Positions 16,637 through 26,029 of a DNA stretch of 64,000 bases are shown here, piece by piece (within the stretch, counting starts at the first letter, position 1; the number at the start of each line of letters is the position of its first letter). The notes beneath the pieces are model-generated. The model made no database searches. It was given only the letters and a program-made list of their open reading frames with translations, and was not told where the DNA came from. The stretch comes from CAWCAW01 sp963793645 (lineage in GTDB: Bacteria > Actinomycetota > Acidimicrobiia > Acidimicrobiales > UBA8190): assembly GCA_963793645.1 (NCBI GenBank), contig CAWCAW010000008.1, forward strand, positions 124,001-188,000. The letters are read 5' to 3'. Both the position numbers and the translations under genes were made by a program.

Positions 16637-17568
16637 GGCGCGCCCACGGCCGTCGCCGACGATGGCGCCACGGTGGCGACGGCGGCCATCTCGCCACGGT
16701 GGTGACACAGGCCGTCGTAGAACCACACCATGGTGGTCCACACCACGATGGCGCCGAACACGTGCACGCCCACCAAAAAAGCGGGAAGGTGGCTCACGTA
16801 TTGCGTGTAGCCGATGACGCCTTGGCCCACCATGGCCACCAAAAGAAGGCGGCCCCGTTCCTGTACGGCTACCGGCGCCGCGCTTCGGTGCAAGGACAAC
16901 AGCAGGACCAAGGTGAGCACGGCCAGCACGATCACGATGGAGGAGTGGACGCGCGCCATGTCCGACAGCGCCACGGGCAGGCGCTTGGCCCCTGGCCCTC
17001 CGGCATGGGGCCCGGCCCCGGTGGTGGCCGTCCCCGCCACGATGGCCACGGCCAGGACGCCGATCAGGAACCGGCCCATGACGCGCTGGCGGGGCGACAC
17101 CTCGAGCGTGCCCGGACCACGAGCCCGCCCCGCCCGCAGGGCGAGGACGATGGCGTCGGTCAACAACACGATGCCGACCATGAAGTGGGCCATCACGGCG
17201 TAGGGGTTGAGCTTCGAATAGACGACCACCGCCCCCAACACGGCCTCGCCCACGATGCCCGCCACCAGCCCGCTCGAGAGCCAGGTCAGGTCCGCTCGCC
17301 GCGGGGTCCGGGCCAGCGCGCCCAGGGCTGTGACCACGGCGGCCGCGCACACGACCACCACGACCATGCGGTTGCCGAACTCGATGAGCGGGTGCAGCGA
17401 CAGCGCCGGGGTGATGCTCGTCTTTGAGCACGTGGGCCAGTCCGGGCAGCCCAGGCCCGAGTCCGTCAGGCGCACGGCGGCCCCGGCGACGAGGTTGAGC
17501 GCCACCAGTCCCAGGGTGATCTGGCAGAGGCGGAGAAAGGCGCCGGCGGAGATGTGGAGAGGGCGCAC
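16633..17568 (-). CDS. ctaA: Heme A synthase (COX15/CtaA)
   Basis: This is a membrane heme O monooxygenase that makes heme A for cytochrome c oxidase. The 311-aa protein has about eight hydrophobic helices. It shows the extracytoplasmic cysteine pair in GLGCPDWPTC and heme-ligand-type histidines in SLHPLIEFGNR, VMAHFMVG, MARVHSSIV and VGVHVFGAI. The start is GTG at 17568. It is divergent from ctaB (102 bp apart), which supplies its substrate, and its stop is coupled to clpS. Confidence 0.93.
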   Translation of the reverse strand: MRPLHISAGAFLRLCQITLGLVALNLVAGAAVRLTDSGLGCPDWPTCSKTSITPALSLHPLIEFGNRMVVVVVCAAAVVTALGALARTPRRADLTWLSSGLVAGIVGEAVLGAVVVYSKLNPYAVMAHFMVGIVLLTDAIVLALRAGRARGPGTLEVSPRQRVMGRFLIGVLAVAIVAGTATTGAGPHAGGPGAKRLPVALSDMARVHSSIVIVLAVLTLVLLLSLHRSAAPVAVQERGRLLLVAMVGQGVIGYTQYVSHLPAFLVGVHVFGAIVVWTTMVWFYDGLCHHRGEMAAVATVAPSSATAVGAP

Positions 17569-17670
17569 CGAGGTGCCATGGTACTGGTGGGTGCGCCACG
17601 GCTCCCATCGACGAGCAGGGTGCCTACCCCTGCATTGTCGGTCTTCCAGACGGCGCCGTAGGCTCGCACC

Positions 17671-18561
17671 ATGGCCACGTCTCCGAACCTGAGGACGAGT
17701 CGCGTCCGCAGCTACGTGGCGCTCACCAAGCCGCGCATCATCGAGCTGCTGCTGGTGACCACCTTGCCGACCATGGTGGTGGCCCGGCGCGGGGTGCCGT
17801 CACTGGGGCTCATGGTGGCCACCTTGGCCGGCGGGGCGCTGGCGGCGGGAGGTGCCAACGCCATCAACATGGTGATCGACCGCGACATCGACACGGTCAT
17901 GCAGCGCACCCGCAACCGTCCTCTGGTCACCGGCGAGGTCAGCCCGGCGGCGGCCCTCGTCTTCGCCCTGGCCCTCGAAGCGGCTGCGTTCGCCGAGCTG
18001 GCCCAGTTCGTCAACCTGCTCTCCGCCATATTGGCCCTGTCGGCCACCGCCTTCTACGTCTTCGTCTACTCGATGTGGCTCAAGCGCACGTCGTCGCAGA
18101 ACATCGTGATCGGCGGCGCCGCCGGTGCGGTGCCGGTGCTCGTGGGTTGGGCGGCGGTCACCGACCGCCTCGGATGGGCGCCGGTCGTGCTTTTCGCCAT
18201 CATCTTCATCTGGACGCCACCGCACTTCTGGGCGCTCGCCATCAGATACCGCGACGACTACAAGGCCGCCAACGTCCCCATGATGCCGGTGGTGGCCACC
18301 TTCGCCCGCACGGCGCGCCTCATACTCCTGTACACGGTGTTGCTGGTGGCCCTGACCCTGGTGTTCGCCGCCGTCGGGCACATGGGCTCGATCTACGTGG
18401 CCGCCGCCATCATTCTCGGGGTGGGTTTCCTTTTCTACGCACTGCGCCTCGGAAGACAAAGGACCCCCGAAGCGGCCATGGCGTTGTTTCGGTACTCCAT
18501 CACGTACCTGACGCTGCTGTTCGTCGCCATGGCCGGCGACGTCCTCATCCGATTCCGCTGA
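17671..18561 (+). CDS. ctaB: Protoheme IX farnesyltransferase (heme O synthase)
   Basis: CtaB is a UbiA-family prenyltransferase that adds farnesyl to heme B. The 296-aa protein has about nine hydrophobic segments and the two polyprenyl/metal-binding motifs: NMVIDRDIDTVMQRT and the later YRDDYKAANVPMMPV. The family N-terminal YVALTKPRIIELLLVTT is present. It is divergent from ctaA, as in many actinobacteria, and is followed 23 bp later by a thioredoxin-like gene. Confidence 0.95.
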   Translation: MATSPNLRTSRVRSYVALTKPRIIELLLVTTLPTMVVARRGVPSLGLMVATLAGGALAAGGANAINMVIDRDIDTVMQRTRNRPLVTGEVSPAAALVFALALEAAAFAELAQFVNLLSAILALSATAFYVFVYSMWLKRTSSQNIVIGGAAGAVPVLVGWAAVTDRLGWAPVVLFAIIFIWTPPHFWALAIRYRDDYKAANVPMMPVVATFARTARLILLYTVLLVALTLVFAAVGHMGSIYVAAAIILGVGFLFYALRLGRQRTPEAAMALFRYSITYLTLLFVAMAGDVLIRFR

Positions 18562-18584
18562 TCGAGGCGGACGGCCCCCGACCC

Positions 18585-19142
18585 GTGCGTCGCCAATGGC
18601 GGTCGGTCGGGCTGGCAGTCGCCATGGTGGTGGTCGTCGCCGCCGTACTGGTGGTGGCGCTGACCCTCGGTGCCGGCAACCCCACCACGACCACAGCGGC
18701 ACCGTCGTTCTCCGTGCCACGACTGGGAGGCGGACCTCCCGTGTCGCTGCCGGTCGTCGGTGTTGGTGCCCACGCCCCCGTGGTGCTCACGTTCTTTGCT
18801 TCGTGGTGCTCGTCGTGTCATAGCGAGCTGCCTGTGGTGGCCGCCGTGGCGCATCACGAGAAAGCGGCAGGCGCCCCCGTCGTGTTCCTCGGTATCGACG
18901 ACAACGACGCCGCCGCCAGCGGTCTCGCCTTTGCCCAGCGCAGCGGCGTGATGTTTCCGGTGGGGAAGGACTTCTATACCGAGGTGGGGGGCCAGTACCG
19001 CCTCGACGGCCTTCCCGACACGGTGTTCATCAGTGCCACCGGACACGTCGTGGCCACCGTCCGCGGCCCCATCACCAAGGCCACGTTGCAGCGCTGGCTG
19101 ACGGTGCTGTTGCGGAGTCGGTCAGGGGCCCTCGCCGCCTGA
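18585..19142 (+). CDS. TlpA/ResA-like membrane-anchored thioredoxin
   Basis: This 185-aa protein starts at GTG 18585. An N-terminal anchor (SVGLAVAMVVVVAAVLVVAL) is followed by a TlpA-like thioredoxin fold with the redox motif ASWCSSCHSELP, then VVFLGIDDNDAA and a cis-Pro-region LDGLPDTVFI. It probably works outside the membrane, reducing apocytochrome c or the CuA site; its position after ctaB supports an oxidase-assembly role. The 3' end overlaps the convergent LCP gene by 21 bp. Confidence 0.87.
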   Translation: MRRQWRSVGLAVAMVVVVAAVLVVALTLGAGNPTTTTAAPSFSVPRLGGGPPVSLPVVGVGAHAPVVLTFFASWCSSCHSELPVVAAVAHHEKAAGAPVVFLGIDDNDAAASGLAFAQRSGVMFPVGKDFYTEVGGQYRLDGLPDTVFISATGHVVATVRGPITKATLQRWLTVLLRSRSGALAA

Positions 19143-20801
19143 AGCGGTGCACGACCTGGGGTCCCAGGGCTCGAGGTTCTCGGTCGAACTCGATGGCGCC
19201 GCCAAGTTGGGGTTGTCGTTCAGGGCCGTGGCGCCGGGCCCCGTCTGGCCGGTGGTGCCCGCCGCCCCGGTGGCGGTCGTGGTGGGCGCCGAGGTGCTCG
19301 ACGTCGTCGGCGAAGCGGCCGGTGCGTTGACCGAGAAGTTCGACCCCGTCACCAGGATCACGTCGGCGCTTTGGGACGGGGGAGAGCCGACGTCGATGGT
19401 GGAGGCGGTGGTGCTGGCGGTGGAAGAGGCCGAGGTCACACCGGGGTCGTATCCGACCACGGCCAGCCCCGACAGCGCCGATTGCACGGCCAGGGCGTCA
19501 TCGAGCTGGGAGCGGTTCGAATACAGCACGGTGGCCTCGGTGGTCGTGGCCGGGGCCACCGTGTTACCCACCGACGTCACGTCGTAGCCGAGGGCTTCTA
19601 GTGCGGTGGCCGTCTTGGCCCCCTGTTCGGCGAGGCCCGTGCCGTTCTCCACCGCCAGCGTGAACGACCCCGGTGCCGGCAGAACTTTGCCGGTGGTGTC
19701 CTCATTGGATTTGGCCCCCAGGAACTTGGCGACCACCTGGCTGTCTTCGGGTTGGACCGGGAAGACCACGTCGCCGTAGTCCCCGCCGCCGTAGTAATAC
19801 GTCTGGCCGTCCTCGACGACCGGCAGGGTGTACTGCGGGATGGCATACGGATGGACGCTGTGGAACTCGCCGACCAGTCCGGCCATGTTGGAGCTCGAGA
19901 ACCCTTGGTCGACTTCGAGGTTCCCGGCCAGTGAGTTGATGAGCTGCCCGTCGGTGACGGGGTCCCCCAATCCTCGTTTGGCCACGGCGGCGGCGAGCAC
20001 GCGCAGGAACTCGTGGTCGCGTCGAATGCGGCTCAAGTCACTTTGGGGGTCATAGGGCCAGTCGTAGTCGGGGACCCTGACGTCATCGGGCGGCTGGTAT
20101 TGGAGGTGGCGGGCCCGGACCACCTGCAGGGCCACGTTGCCCGTCAGCGCCTGGCATCCGGTGGCCGTGATGTGCAGATTGGACTGCTGGTCGTAGACGG
20201 GCATGGGGAAATACATCTTGATTCCCCCCAACGCGTTGACGACCCCTTGGAAGCTGTCGAAGTTCAGCTCCACGTAGTGCTGGATGGGGATGCCGAAGTC
20301 GTCGGTGATCGCCGCGATGAGTTGTCCGGGGCCTTGGGGGGCACCCAGAGCGGCATCGATCTTGTTGACGCCGCCCGGATGGGCGTTGGGTACGAAGGTG
20401 TCGCGCGGGATCGACAAGATGGCGGCGCGATGGTGGTCGGGGTCGAGGTGCAGGATCATGACGACGTCGCTGTTGACACCGGTGACGCCCTCGTCGCACA
20501 AGCCGTAGGCCGATTTCTGCTGGGTCAGTCCGCAACGCGTCGTCGATCCGATGAGGAGGATGTTCTCGGCGTCCTTCTGGTCACCGGTCGTCTGCACTCC
20601 GGCCAGGTGCGTGACATGAACACGATGGATGCGCCCGTTCTCGTAGAGCAGGAAACCGGCCGCGGCGGCGATGATCAAGATGACGACAAGGACGAGGCCG
20701 CCGCTGGTGAACAGGGCGATGCGCTTGCGGTGACGGTTGCGCTGGGCTCGCCGATCAGCTTGGCGCGCCGTGCGCGACTCGGCAGCCGGGGCGTCGGGCA
20801 C
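19122..20801 (-). CDS. LytR-CpsA-Psr (LCP) family protein with LytR_C domain
   Basis: LCP enzymes transfer glycopolymers from undecaprenyl carriers to peptidoglycan. This 559-aa protein has a basic N-terminus, a membrane anchor (about residues 29-52) and the LCP core: NILLIGSTTR, VNSDVVMILHLDPDHHRAAI (within that stretch), the catalytic-type SIPRDTFVPN, and ALTGNVALQVVRARHLQY. Around residues 400-480 a LytR_C-like domain is seen (FTLAVENGTGLAEQGAKTA). A Ser/Thr/Ala-rich low-complexity tail follows. It is monocistronic and convergent with the thioredoxin gene. Confidence 0.9.
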   Translation of the reverse strand: MPDAPAAESRTARQADRRAQRNRHRKRIALFTSGGLVLVVILIIAAAAGFLLYENGRIHRVHVTHLAGVQTTGDQKDAENILLIGSTTRCGLTQQKSAYGLCDEGVTGVNSDVVMILHLDPDHHRAAILSIPRDTFVPNAHPGGVNKIDAALGAPQGPGQLIAAITDDFGIPIQHYVELNFDSFQGVVNALGGIKMYFPMPVYDQQSNLHITATGCQALTGNVALQVVRARHLQYQPPDDVRVPDYDWPYDPQSDLSRIRRDHEFLRVLAAAVAKRGLGDPVTDGQLINSLAGNLEVDQGFSSSNMAGLVGEFHSVHPYAIPQYTLPVVEDGQTYYYGGGDYGDVVFPVQPEDSQVVAKFLGAKSNEDTTGKVLPAPGSFTLAVENGTGLAEQGAKTATALEALGYDVTSVGNTVAPATTTEATVLYSNRSQLDDALAVQSALSGLAVVGYDPGVTSASSTASTTASTIDVGSPPSQSADVILVTGSNFSVNAPAASPTTSSTSAPTTTATGAAGTTGQTGPGATALNDNPNLAAPSSSTENLEPWDPRSCTASGGEGP

Positions 20802-20872
20802 GGGGAAAATCTACTGGCGCCAGGCCCATCGTTGGCGTCACACCAATTGCCCTATGCCATCTACGGCGGTTG

Positions 20873-21781
20873 CTAAGCCATCGACAGTGGCCGCTCAGGG
20901 AGTCCGGCCGCTGCCGCCGTCATCACTATTCCGGTGCTGTCGAGGCTGATGGAGTCCCCTTCGGCGGCCAGGACCGGTGCGGGGCCGGCCGAGCCCCAGC
21001 GCGCCGCCGCCTGCGCGCACAGCTTCTCGAGCAGCGCGTCGGAATGGCCGGGATCGTGGTGGAACAGCACCAGCTGGCGGGCACGCGCCGCGTGGGCAAA
21101 GTCCACCGCGTGGGCGACGCTCGAATGTCCCCATCCCACACGCGTCATGTACTCGTCGTCGCTGTACTGCGCGTCGTGGAGCAAGACGTCGACATCGGTG
21201 GCCAGATGGCACCCCGAGATCCAGTCCGCTTCGAGTGTCCTCAGGTCCACCCCGAGCGCGGGCTCGTGGTCGGGGATGTAGGCGAGCGCCGCCCCGTCGG
21301 CCTCGACCCGAATACCGACGGTGGGACCTTGATGGCACACCGGGCTACCGGCCATGACGGCGTCGCCCACCTTCCACCGACGCTTGGGGACGTCGTGGAA
21401 CTGCGGCCGAGAAGGCACGTCCGACAGATGCACGGGGAACAACGGTGGGGACACATACGAGGCCACCCTGTCGGCCAGGCTGCGGTTGGGCGACGACGGC
21501 CCCCAGATGTGCAGCTCGACGTCAGGTCTCCAAAACGGAGCGAAGAACGCCAGTCCTTGGAGGTGGTCGAGGTGCAGGTGGCTGAGGACGATGTGGATGG
21601 GGCCGAGCTCTTCGGTCATCAACCGGTCGCCCAGATCCCGGATGCCCGAGCCGGCATCGAGGATGACGAGCGTGCCGCCGTCGGTGCGTACCTCCACGCA
21701 CGACGTGTTCCCCCCGTAGCGCACCGTGGCCGGGCCCGGCGAGGCGAGCGATCCTCGAGTGCCCCAGAAGCGAAGGATCAC
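20873..21781 (-). CDS. MBL-fold metallohydrolase
   Basis: This 302-aa protein starts RFWGTRGSLASPGP and carries LVILDAGSGIRDLG and the zinc motif SHLHLDHLQGL. Later ligand-bearing segments are YIPDHEPAL, DVLLHDAQYSDDEY and WGHSSV. This is the layout of the RNase Z/PhnP-like branch that also includes PDE-like enzymes. The GTG start overlaps the PAS-protein stop (GTGA), so the PAS protein and the hydrolase are coupled. The substrate is unknown; a cyclic nucleotide or phosphodiester is plausible. Confidence 0.85.
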   Translation of the reverse strand: MILRFWGTRGSLASPGPATVRYGGNTSCVEVRTDGGTLVILDAGSGIRDLGDRLMTEELGPIHIVLSHLHLDHLQGLAFFAPFWRPDVELHIWGPSSPNRSLADRVASYVSPPLFPVHLSDVPSRPQFHDVPKRRWKVGDAVMAGSPVCHQGPTVGIRVEADGAALAYIPDHEPALGVDLRTLEADWISGCHLATDVDVLLHDAQYSDDEYMTRVGWGHSSVAHAVDFAHAARARQLVLFHHDPGHSDALLEKLCAQAAARWGSAGPAPVLAAEGDSISLDSTGIVMTAAAAGLPERPLSMA

Positions 21782-22179
21782 GCGTCCTCCCAGAACACCG
21801 CCAACGCTCCGGCCAGATCGTCCACCTTGGCGAACAGAGGGACCGACGTGGCGTGCAACGTGTGCTTGACCCCGTCAAGGCCGGTGATGCGGAAGCTGGC
21901 GTGGGCGGGGACACGGTCGCGCAGCGTCCGGCCCAGGGGGAGGGCGGCCACGGTGATGGGGTTGCCCTCCATGTCCTCGGGGGAGAACATCTCCCCGCCC
22001 CACACGTCAGGCGCCAGCGGCCCGGTGGAGGCGAAGCTCTGGCCCAAGATGGCTTCGGCGGCCTCGTTGTAGAAGGCCAGCACGCCCCTGACGTCCACCA
22101 CGAACATGGGGGTGGCGACGTGCGAGGCCAGCTGTCGAGCCAGGATCAACAGCAGACTTCGTTCCTCGCTGGTGGGCAC
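21778..22179 (-). CDS. Single PAS-domain protein
   Basis: This 133-aa protein is almost entirely one PAS domain: TPMFVVDVRGVLAFYNEAAE, ILGQSF and ITGLDGVKHTLHATSVPLF are typical PAS strands and helices. There is no output domain, so any signal must pass to a partner. Coupling to the downstream MBL hydrolase suggests that enzyme is the partner. The start is GTG at 22179. Confidence 0.8.
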   Translation of the reverse strand: MPTSEERSLLLILARQLASHVATPMFVVDVRGVLAFYNEAAEAILGQSFASTGPLAPDVWGGEMFSPEDMEGNPITVAALPLGRTLRDRVPAHASFRITGLDGVKHTLHATSVPLFAKVDDLAGALAVFWEDA

Positions 22180-22194
22180 GGGCCGAGCCTACGT

Positions 22195-22941
22195 TCACTC
22201 CCATTTGAACGTCGCCGCCGCCGCCAGTGGAGCCGCCACGGCCCACACGATCAGCACCACCCAGGCGCGCGTCGGCACGCCCGTGCCCGCACCGATGGCT
22301 CCGTGCAAGGCATCGGACAACGCCGCCGCGGGCAAGGTTTTGGAGGCGCTGGCCATCCAGGAGGGCAACTTGGACAGCGGCGCCAGGATGCCGCTGACCA
22401 GTAACAAGACGACCCATAAGCCGTTGGCGGCGGCCAGGTTCACCTCGGGCCGCAACACGCCCGCCAGGAGCAGTCCGATGCCACCGAAGCCGATGGTGGC
22501 CACCAGCACCACGGCCAGTGCCGCCCCCGCCCCCGCCGCCGACGGGCGCCAGCCGAGCCCGAAGGCCACCGGTACCAGCACGGCACCCTGGAGGATCTCG
22601 ACGACCAGCACGGCGGCGATCTTGGCCCCGAGCAGCGACGGCCGGCCCAGTGGCGTGGCGTGGAGGCGCTTGAGCACGCCGTAGCCGCGCTCGAAGCCGG
22701 TGGCGATGGAGAGGTTGACCATGGCCGTGCTCATCACGGCCAGGGCCAGCACGCCGGGGGCGAGGAAGGTCACCGGATGTCTGGTGCCCGTGGGCAAGAG
22801 ATGGACCTTGGAGAAGAACACCAGCAGCACCACGGGGATGGCCACCGTCAACAACAAGGACTCGCCGCGGCGCAGCGTCATGCCCACCTCGGCGCGCGCT
22901 TGGGTGACGAGCCGGGCCGCCGCCGGCCGGCCGCCGTTCAC
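22195..22941 (-). CDS. ABC-2 type permease
   Basis: This is a 248-aa ABC exporter membrane subunit with about six hydrophobic helices (for example LLTVAIPVVLLVFF and FLAPGVLALAVMSTAMVNL) and the family's GYGVLKRLHATPLGRPSLLGA loop (read as one motif region). Its ATG overlaps the ATPase stop by 4 bp. Together with the next entry it forms an exporter of unknown substrate. Confidence 0.87.
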   Translation of the reverse strand: MNGGRPAAARLVTQARAEVGMTLRRGESLLLTVAIPVVLLVFFSKVHLLPTGTRHPVTFLAPGVLALAVMSTAMVNLSIATGFERGYGVLKRLHATPLGRPSLLGAKIAAVLVVEILQGAVLVPVAFGLGWRPSAAGAGAALAVVLVATIGFGGIGLLLAGVLRPEVNLAAANGLWVVLLLVSGILAPLSKLPSWMASASKTLPAAALSDALHGAIGAGTGVPTRAWVVLIVWAVAAPLAAAATFKWE

Positions 22942-23909
22942 CCGGGCCCCTCAGCGCCGGGTTGGTCATCACCGGGTGCCGGCACGAGACGCGTGGCCGA
23001 CAAATAGGCGTCCTCCAAGGAGCGAGTCCCGGCCCGGAAGTCGGCCAGGGGGAGGTCGTGCGCCGTCAGCCAGGCGGCCACTGCGGCCAGACGTGTGGCC
23101 GTGGCGGGGCCGGCCACGGCGTAGTGACCGGTGGAGGGTTCGGTGACCGCACCCGCATCGACGCCGATGGCGGCCGCCAATTCGCCGAGGTCGAGGCCGC
23201 TCGGCGCCGCGAACTCGATGCCGCCGCCGGTGCCGGCCGACAGCTCGGCCACGGTGCCGCGGCGCACGGCCCGGCCCGCCGCCATGATGACGACCTCGTC
23301 GGCGAGGCGTTCGGCCTCGGGCAACTCATGGGTGGTGAGCACGACGCACACGCCCCGGTCGCGCAGCTCGGTGATGACGCTGCGCACGCTGAGGCGGCCC
23401 TCGGGATCCACCCCGGCGGTGGGCTCGTCCAAGAAGACCACCTCGGGACGGCCCACCAGGGCCAGGGCCAGGCCGAGGCGCTGTTGTTCGCCCCCCGACA
23501 GCCGCCGCCACGGCGTGCGCGCCACGGCGCTGAGCCCGAGTCGCTCGAGCAGGGCGCCGGGATCCTCGGGGTCTCGGTAGTAGGAGGCGAACAACTCGAG
23601 GGCGCGGCCCGGCCCCATGGTCGGGTACACCCCGCCGCGTTGGAGCATGACGCCGACACGTGCCACCAGGTCGCGGTGGTGCCGGCGCGGGTCGAGGCCG
23701 AGGACGCGCGCCGTACCGCCGTCGGGGCGCCGGTAGCCCTCGAGGGTCTCGACAGTGGTGGTCTTGCCGGCCCCATTGGGACCCAGCAGGGCCAGGACCT
23801 CTCCGGCGTGCGCCTGGAACGACAGCCCGTCCACCGCTATGCGCGGCCCGTAGCGGACGACGAGGTCGCGGCACTCGACGGCGACAGCGCGCCCGGGCCG
23901 GTCGGTCAC
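22938..23909 (-). CDS. ABC transporter ATPase (DrrA/CcmA-like)
   Basis: This is a 323-aa nucleotide-binding subunit. Motifs in order are Walker A GPNGAGKTTTVET (about residues 43-55), signature RLSGGEQQRLGLAL, Walker B VVFLDEPTAGVDPEG and H-loop VVLTTHELPEAERLAD. The C-terminal third is an accessory domain. It is the first gene of a two-gene exporter operon and is divergent from serS with only 25 bp between start codons, so the promoters overlap. Confidence 0.9.
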   Translation of the reverse strand: MTDRPGRAVAVECRDLVVRYGPRIAVDGLSFQAHAGEVLALLGPNGAGKTTTVETLEGYRRPDGGTARVLGLDPRRHHRDLVARVGVMLQRGGVYPTMGPGRALELFASYYRDPEDPGALLERLGLSAVARTPWRRLSGGEQQRLGLALALVGRPEVVFLDEPTAGVDPEGRLSVRSVITELRDRGVCVVLTTHELPEAERLADEVVIMAAGRAVRRGTVAELSAGTGGGIEFAAPSGLDLGELAAAIGVDAGAVTEPSTGHYAVAGPATATRLAAVAAWLTAHDLPLADFRAGTRSLEDAYLSATRLVPAPGDDQPGAEGPG

Positions 23910-23934
23910 CGGGCGAGGCTACCGTTGACCCACC

Positions 23935-25241
23935 ATGATCGACATCCGGCTGGTGCGCGACGATCCCGCCTTCGTCAAAGCCGCGCTGGCCCGGCGCGCC
24001 GTGGACCCCGCCGAAATCGACGCGCTGATCGAAGCGGACAACCGCGCCCGCTCGGCCTCGTCTCGAGCGCGACGATGTGCGCGGTCAGATCAAAGACCTG
24101 TCACGGCAGCGTGGGCGAGGCGCGCCGCAGTGGTGACGACGCCACCTCGACGCGGCTCGCCGACGAGTCCAGGGACCTCGGCGATCTCGAGAAGGCCGCC
24201 GACGTCGAGACGGAAGAGGCCGCGTCGGACGTGCGCCGGATTCTTTTGTGGTTGCCCAACCTGCCCGCCGCCGAGGCTCCTGACGGAGCCGGGCCCCCGG
24301 ACAATCCCGTCGTGCGGCGCTGGCCGGAGCATCCGCGCACCTACGCCGAGCATCAGCGCGTCCCGCACTGGGACATCGGCGCCGAGCTCGGAATCTTGGA
24401 TATGGAGCGAGGCGCGAAGCTGTCGGGGTCGATGTTCCCGCTGTATCGGGGGGCCGGCGCCCGGCTCATCAGAGCGCTGACCGCCTTCGCCCTCGATCGT
24501 CACGCCGATGCTTTCGAGGAGATCCGGCCGCCGACACTGGTGCGCACCGAGACCATGGTGTCGACAGGGCATTTGCCCAAGTTCGCCGACGAGGCCTACC
24601 ACGTCGAGCGCGACGACATGTGGGCCATTCCCACTGCCGAGGTCCCGCTCACCTCCATGCACCGCGGCGACGTCTTGGAGGAGGCCAACCTCCCCATGCG
24701 CCTCACCGCCGCCAGCGCATGTTTCCGCCGAGAGGCGGGGGCGGCCGGGCGTGACACCAGAGGGGTCTTGCGCACCCATGAGTTCGACAAGGTGGAGCTG
24801 TTCGCCTACGCCACCGCCGAGCAGGCGGCCGCCGTGCACAGCGACATGTTGGCGCGCGTCGATGTTTTGCTGCAGGCCCTGAACCTCGAGTACCGGGTCC
24901 TCGACCTGTGTACCGGAGATCTCGGCAACTCGGCGGCGCGCACCTTCGACTTCGAGGTGTATGCACCGGGTGCCGATCAGTGGTTGGAGGTGTCCTCGGT
25001 GTCGTGGTTCGGCGACTACCAAGCCCGTCGGGCCAACATCCGCTACCGCCCCACGGGGGGTGGTGCGCCGCGTTTCGTCCACACGTTGAACGGTTCCGCG
25101 CTGGCATGGTCACGTATCTGGCCCACGCTCCTCGAGGTGGGCCGCGCCCCGGATGGATCGGTGCGCCTTCCTGGCGTGCTCAGCGCGTACCTGGGCGGTG
25201 CAACGGTGATCGCCGCTCCGTTTGCTCCGTCCGCCTCCTGA
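23935..25241 (+). CDS. serS: Seryl-tRNA synthetase (two frame breaks)
   Basis: SerRS charges tRNA-Ser. The start MIDIRLVRDDPAFVKAALAR is canonical. The coiled-coil arm is spread over three frames: ALIEADNRARS in the first, ERDDVRGQIKDLSRQ in the second (from about 24065), and GEARRSGDDA in the third (from 24114), which continues without a break to 25241. Extra bases near 24061 and at about 24110 explain both shifts. The class II core is intact: KLSGSMFPLYRGAGARL, IPTAEVPLT (motif 2 region), FRREAGAAGRDTRGVLRTHE and the C-terminal motif 3 HTLNGSALA. Repaired length is about 435 aa, normal for SerRS. A cell needs this enzyme, so sequence error is the best explanation. Confidence 0.88.
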
Positions 25242-25254
25242 GCGAGGCGCTGGC

Positions 25255-26027
25255 TCAGGTACTCGAGCCGACCTCGAAGCGGTAGCCCACGCCGCGCACG
25301 GTGGTGATGATGGCGGGCGCGGAGGGGCTGTTCTCGATGTGATTGCGGAGGCGCTTGATGTGCACGTCGAGCGTCTTGGTGTCACCGACGTAGTCGGTGC
25401 CCCACACGCGGTCGATCAGGGTGTCTCGTGTCAGCACGCGTCCGGCGTTCTCGATGAGGAGCTCGAGGAGCTCGAACTCCTTGCGCCTGAGGTGCACCTC
25501 GGTGCCGCGCACGAAGACACGGTGCCGGTCGGGGTCCACGCTGACGTCCCCGACTTCGAGCACCCCACTGTCATCGACGACCCCGGCGGCCTGTTCGGGG
25601 CCTTGGTTCGGGGCGCGGCGCAGCACGGCTCGCATGCGGGCCACCAGCTCGCGCAGGCGATAGGGCTTGGTCACGTAATCGTCGGCGCCCACTTCGAGCC
25701 CGACCACCGTGTCGATCTCGGTCCCCTTGGCCGTCACCATGATGATGGGCACCGAAGAGCGCGACCGGATGGCACGGCAGACGTCGATCCCTGACAGCTT
25801 GGGCAGCATGATGTCAAGCAGACGAGATCGGGCGGCTTCCTCTCGAACATCTCTAGAGCCTCCGTGCCGTCGCGCGCCACGGTGACGTCGAATCCTTCAC
25901 GCGCCAGTCCCAACGCCAGCGCCTCGACGAAGGACTCCTCGTCCTCGGCCACCAGCACGCTGATGCGCTGGTCGTCGGGATCTTCACCGGCACCGCGCAC
26001 GGCACGTGCTTCAGAACCTCGAGCCAT
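25255..26027 (-). CDS. RegX3/PhoB-like response regulator (one frame break)
   Basis: This is an OmpR-family regulator. The receiver domain begins ISVLVAEDEESFVEALALGL and continues to KPPDLV. At about 25820 one base is missing, and the second frame resumes at LDIMLPKLSGIDVCRAI, so the phosphoacceptor region reads DLVLLDIMLP once restored. Then come MVTAKGTE, the lysine in VTKPYRLREL, and a winged-helix DNA-binding domain (LRRKEFELLELLIENAGRVL, VDVHIKRLRNHIE-like). Repaired length is about 257 aa. The start is ATG 26027 or GTG 26033; the latter overlaps the kinase stop (GTGA). It pairs with the SenX3-like kinase, and phosphate control is likely by analogy. Confidence 0.87.
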
Positions 26028-26029
26028 GG

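Noticed and set aside
22962..24150. Very long plus-strand frame running into serS
   Set aside because: It is antisense to the ABC ATPase until it joins the true SerRS frame; only the part from about 24114 is coding.
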